Positions 38,934 to 40,210 of a DNA stretch of 40,210 nucleotides are shown one piece after another. Position 1 is the first letter of the stretch; each line of letters starts with the position of its first letter. The stretch is from Bacillota bacterium (GTDB lineage Bacteria; Bacillota_E; Symbiobacteriia; Symbiobacteriales; Symbiobacteriaceae). The stretch lies in contig QGVE01000008.1 in assembly GCA_003242675.1 (NCBI GenBank), positions 1 to 40,210 of the forward strand, given 5' to 3'. A program made the position numbers and the translations under genes. The notes under the pieces are model-generated. The model had not been told where the DNA came from, made no database searches, and saw only the letters and a list, made by a program, of their open reading frames with translations.

Positions 38934-38963
38934 TTGACAGTTGACCGAGCGAAGGAATATCTG
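38934..38963 (+). promoter_or_regulatory. Possible sigma-A promoter of ABC exporter gene
   Basis: A consensus -35 TTGACA (38934-38939) with an 18-base gap to TATCTG (38958-38963), in an AT-rich patch before the exporter. A second AT-rich -10-like TTATAGAT lies near 38981. Only the -35 is strong. Confidence 0.4.
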
Positions 38964-39019
38964 CGCGATGGGCGAAGTTCTTATAGATAAACGTTACCTA
39001 CCGTTGAGGAGTTGGGCAC

Positions 39020-40210
39020 ATGCACGTGTTCAAGCGCCTCCGGCGTTTTTTCCTGCCGTACATCGCGTGGGGGCTGGGGTCGGTGCTGGCGATGGCCTGC
39101 CTGACCGCAGCGGGGCTGGTGCGGCCGTGGCTGCTGGAGCAGCTGATCGACCGCGTCATCCGGGAGCGGCGGTTCGCGGAGCTGCCGTACTGGACCGCGG
39201 CGGTGCTGGTGGTCGCCCTGGTGCGCGGCGTGTTCAACTTCCTGCGCCAGTATCTGGGCCACGTCTTCGGGCAGAACGCGACCTTCGACCTGCGGAACGC
39301 CCTGTATGACAAACTGCAGTACCTGCACTTCAAGTACTACGACAACGCGTACACCGGCGACCTCATGTCCCGCGTCACCGCCGACGTCGAGGCGTTCCGG
39401 ATGTTCCTCTCCTTCGGCTGGGTCCACCTGATGGACATGCTCTTCATGACCCTCTTCTCGCTGGTGCTCATGCTCTCGATGTCCGTGCGGCTGACAGTGG
39501 TCACCCTGCTGGTGATGCCCTTCCTGCTGGTCGTGGTGCTCCGGTTCGAGCGACAGGTCCGCCCGGCGTTCACCCGGGTGCGGGAGGCCCTCGCCGGCCT
39601 CTCCACCGCGGCGCAGGAGAACCTGAACGGGATGCGGACCGTCAAGTCCTTCGCCCGGGAGCCCTTTGAGGTCGAGAAGTTCGCCGCCCACAACCGGGAG
39701 TACCTGGAGGCCAACCTGGCGACCACGGGTCTCTGGGCGCGGTACTTCCCCGCCATCGAGCTGCTCTCCAACCTCGCCCTCATCGTGCTGCTCGCGTACG
39801 GGGGCCTGCTGGTGCTCCAAAGCGAGCTCTCGCTGGGCGAGTTGGTGGCCTTCAACAGCCTCATCTGGTACTGGATCGTGCCCATGCGGGAGATTGGGTA
39901 TCGCATCAACGAGTTGACGCAGGCCATCGCCTCCGGCGAGCGGCTGCTGGAGGTGCTGGAGCACCCGGTGGCCGTCCAGAGCCCGCCGAATCCCGTCCGC
40001 CTGCCGGCGATGAAGGGCCACGTGCGCTTCGAGGGGGTCTGGTTCCAGTACGACTCGCCGCAGCCGGGCACGGGCGAGGTCAGTCCGCACCCGGCCCTGG
40101 CGGACATCACCATCGACGCTCCGCCCGGCAGCGTCATCGGGATCATCGGCGCCACCGGCTCCGGCAAGTCGACCCTGGTCTCGCTGATCCCCCGGTTCTA
40201 CGACGTGACG
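39020..40210 (+). CDS. ABC exporter, membrane plus ATPase domain (partial)
   Basis: 397 codons seen, with the 3' end outside the window. The type I exporter membrane domain (about residues 15-310) includes GQNATFDLRNALYDKLQYL and the coupling segment YYDNAYTGDLMSRVTADVEAF. ENLNGMRTVKSFAREPFEV also fits this family. The nucleotide domain begins near residue 335 (VRFEGVWFQYD) and Walker A IIGATGSGKSTLV is present; the frame runs off at RFYDV. This half-transporter type exports lipids, drugs or peptides. ATG 39020 follows GAGGAG. The substrate is unknown. Confidence 0.92.
   Translation, partial: MHVFKRLRRFFLPYIAWGLGSVLAMACLTAAGLVRPWLLEQLIDRVIRERRFAELPYWTAAVLVVALVRGVFNFLRQYLGHVFGQNATFDLRNALYDKLQYLHFKYYDNAYTGDLMSRVTADVEAFRMFLSFGWVHLMDMLFMTLFSLVLMLSMSVRLTVVTLLVMPFLLVVVLRFERQVRPAFTRVREALAGLSTAAQENLNGMRTVKSFAREPFEVEKFAAHNREYLEANLATTGLWARYFPAIELLSNLALIVLLAYGGLLVLQSELSLGELVAFNSLIWYWIVPMREIGYRINELTQAIASGERLLEVLEHPVAVQSPPNPVRLPAMKGHVRFEGVWFQYDSPQPGTGEVSPHPALADITIDAPPGSVIGIIGATGSGKSTLVSLIPRFYDVT

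Noticed and set aside
1..40210. CRISPR arrays, rRNA or tRNA genes
   Set aside because: No regularly spaced short repeats and no tRNA or rRNA signature were seen on either strand.

Overview
The window is GC-rich (about 65-70% by eye), gene-dense DNA with a Bacillota-type gene set: a TrmK-YqfO pair, GlpP, an YfkAB-type radical SAM protein, a DUF2512 membrane protein, a PrsW-type protease, an Spx-like regulator, GH4 plus Lac-family PTS, and strong AGGAGG-type ribosome binding sites with many GTG/TTG starts. High GC with these families suggests a Symbiobacterium-like high-GC Firmicute. This is inferred from family content; no rRNA or marker gene is present.

Layout. (1) 1-277, minus strand: a start-less fragment of an AHH/DUF2380-like HNH nuclease (toxin-type) domain. 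It abuts (2) a tandem duplication (278-4049 and 4064-7823) of a complete beta-glucoside PTS operon, IIB-IIC-IIA plus a GH4 6-phospho-glycosidase. The coding parts of the two units are almost identical, but the leaders have diverged. The leaders share islands, including an identical sigma-54-type -24/-12 promoter, a dyad upstream, and a G-rich hairpin in the 5' UTR. (3) 7.9-15.4 kb: a DUF2804 protein, an antisense-overlapping PrcB-like lipoprotein, trmK-yqfO, an orphan oligopeptide-type ABC ATPase, and a minus-strand SDR/metallophosphoesterase pair. (4) 15.6-18.5 kb: murQ-nagA-nagB, which converts MurNAc-6-P to fructose-6-P. (5) 18.6-26.1 kb: a MacB/FtsX-type permease with a LolD-like ATPase, a secreted lipase-like hydrolase, a HAD hydrolase, a PduO-type cobalamin adenosyltransferase, an HD protein, DUF2512 and DUF3825. 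(6) 26.1-34.6 kb: a GabT-type aminotransferase with paired operator-like dyads, then a fatty-acid cluster. That cluster has an ACP-like protein, an acyl-CoA ligase, an SCP2 protein, a PrsW-like protease with a probable CTG start, and a FadF-like Fe-S membrane reductase. The reductase is preceded by a near-perfect match to the Bacillus FadR operator. A metallo-beta-lactamase-fold protein follows. (7) 34.6-40.2 kb: a split ThrE-type exporter, an Spx/ArsC-family gene with an in-frame UGA at the first redox cysteine, glpP, a radical SAM gene, a NUDIX hydrolase and the start of an ABC exporter.

The standout is the Spx/ArsC-like gene at 36030-36395. Conventional gene calling would start it after the UGA. 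Read through the UGA it gives a complete Spx-like protein with a UxxC motif in place of CxxC. A hairpin with a G in its apical loop lies 24 nt downstream, as expected for a bacterial SECIS element. If confirmed, this would be a selenocysteine-containing Spx-type redox switch or reductase, in a probable operon with GlpP.
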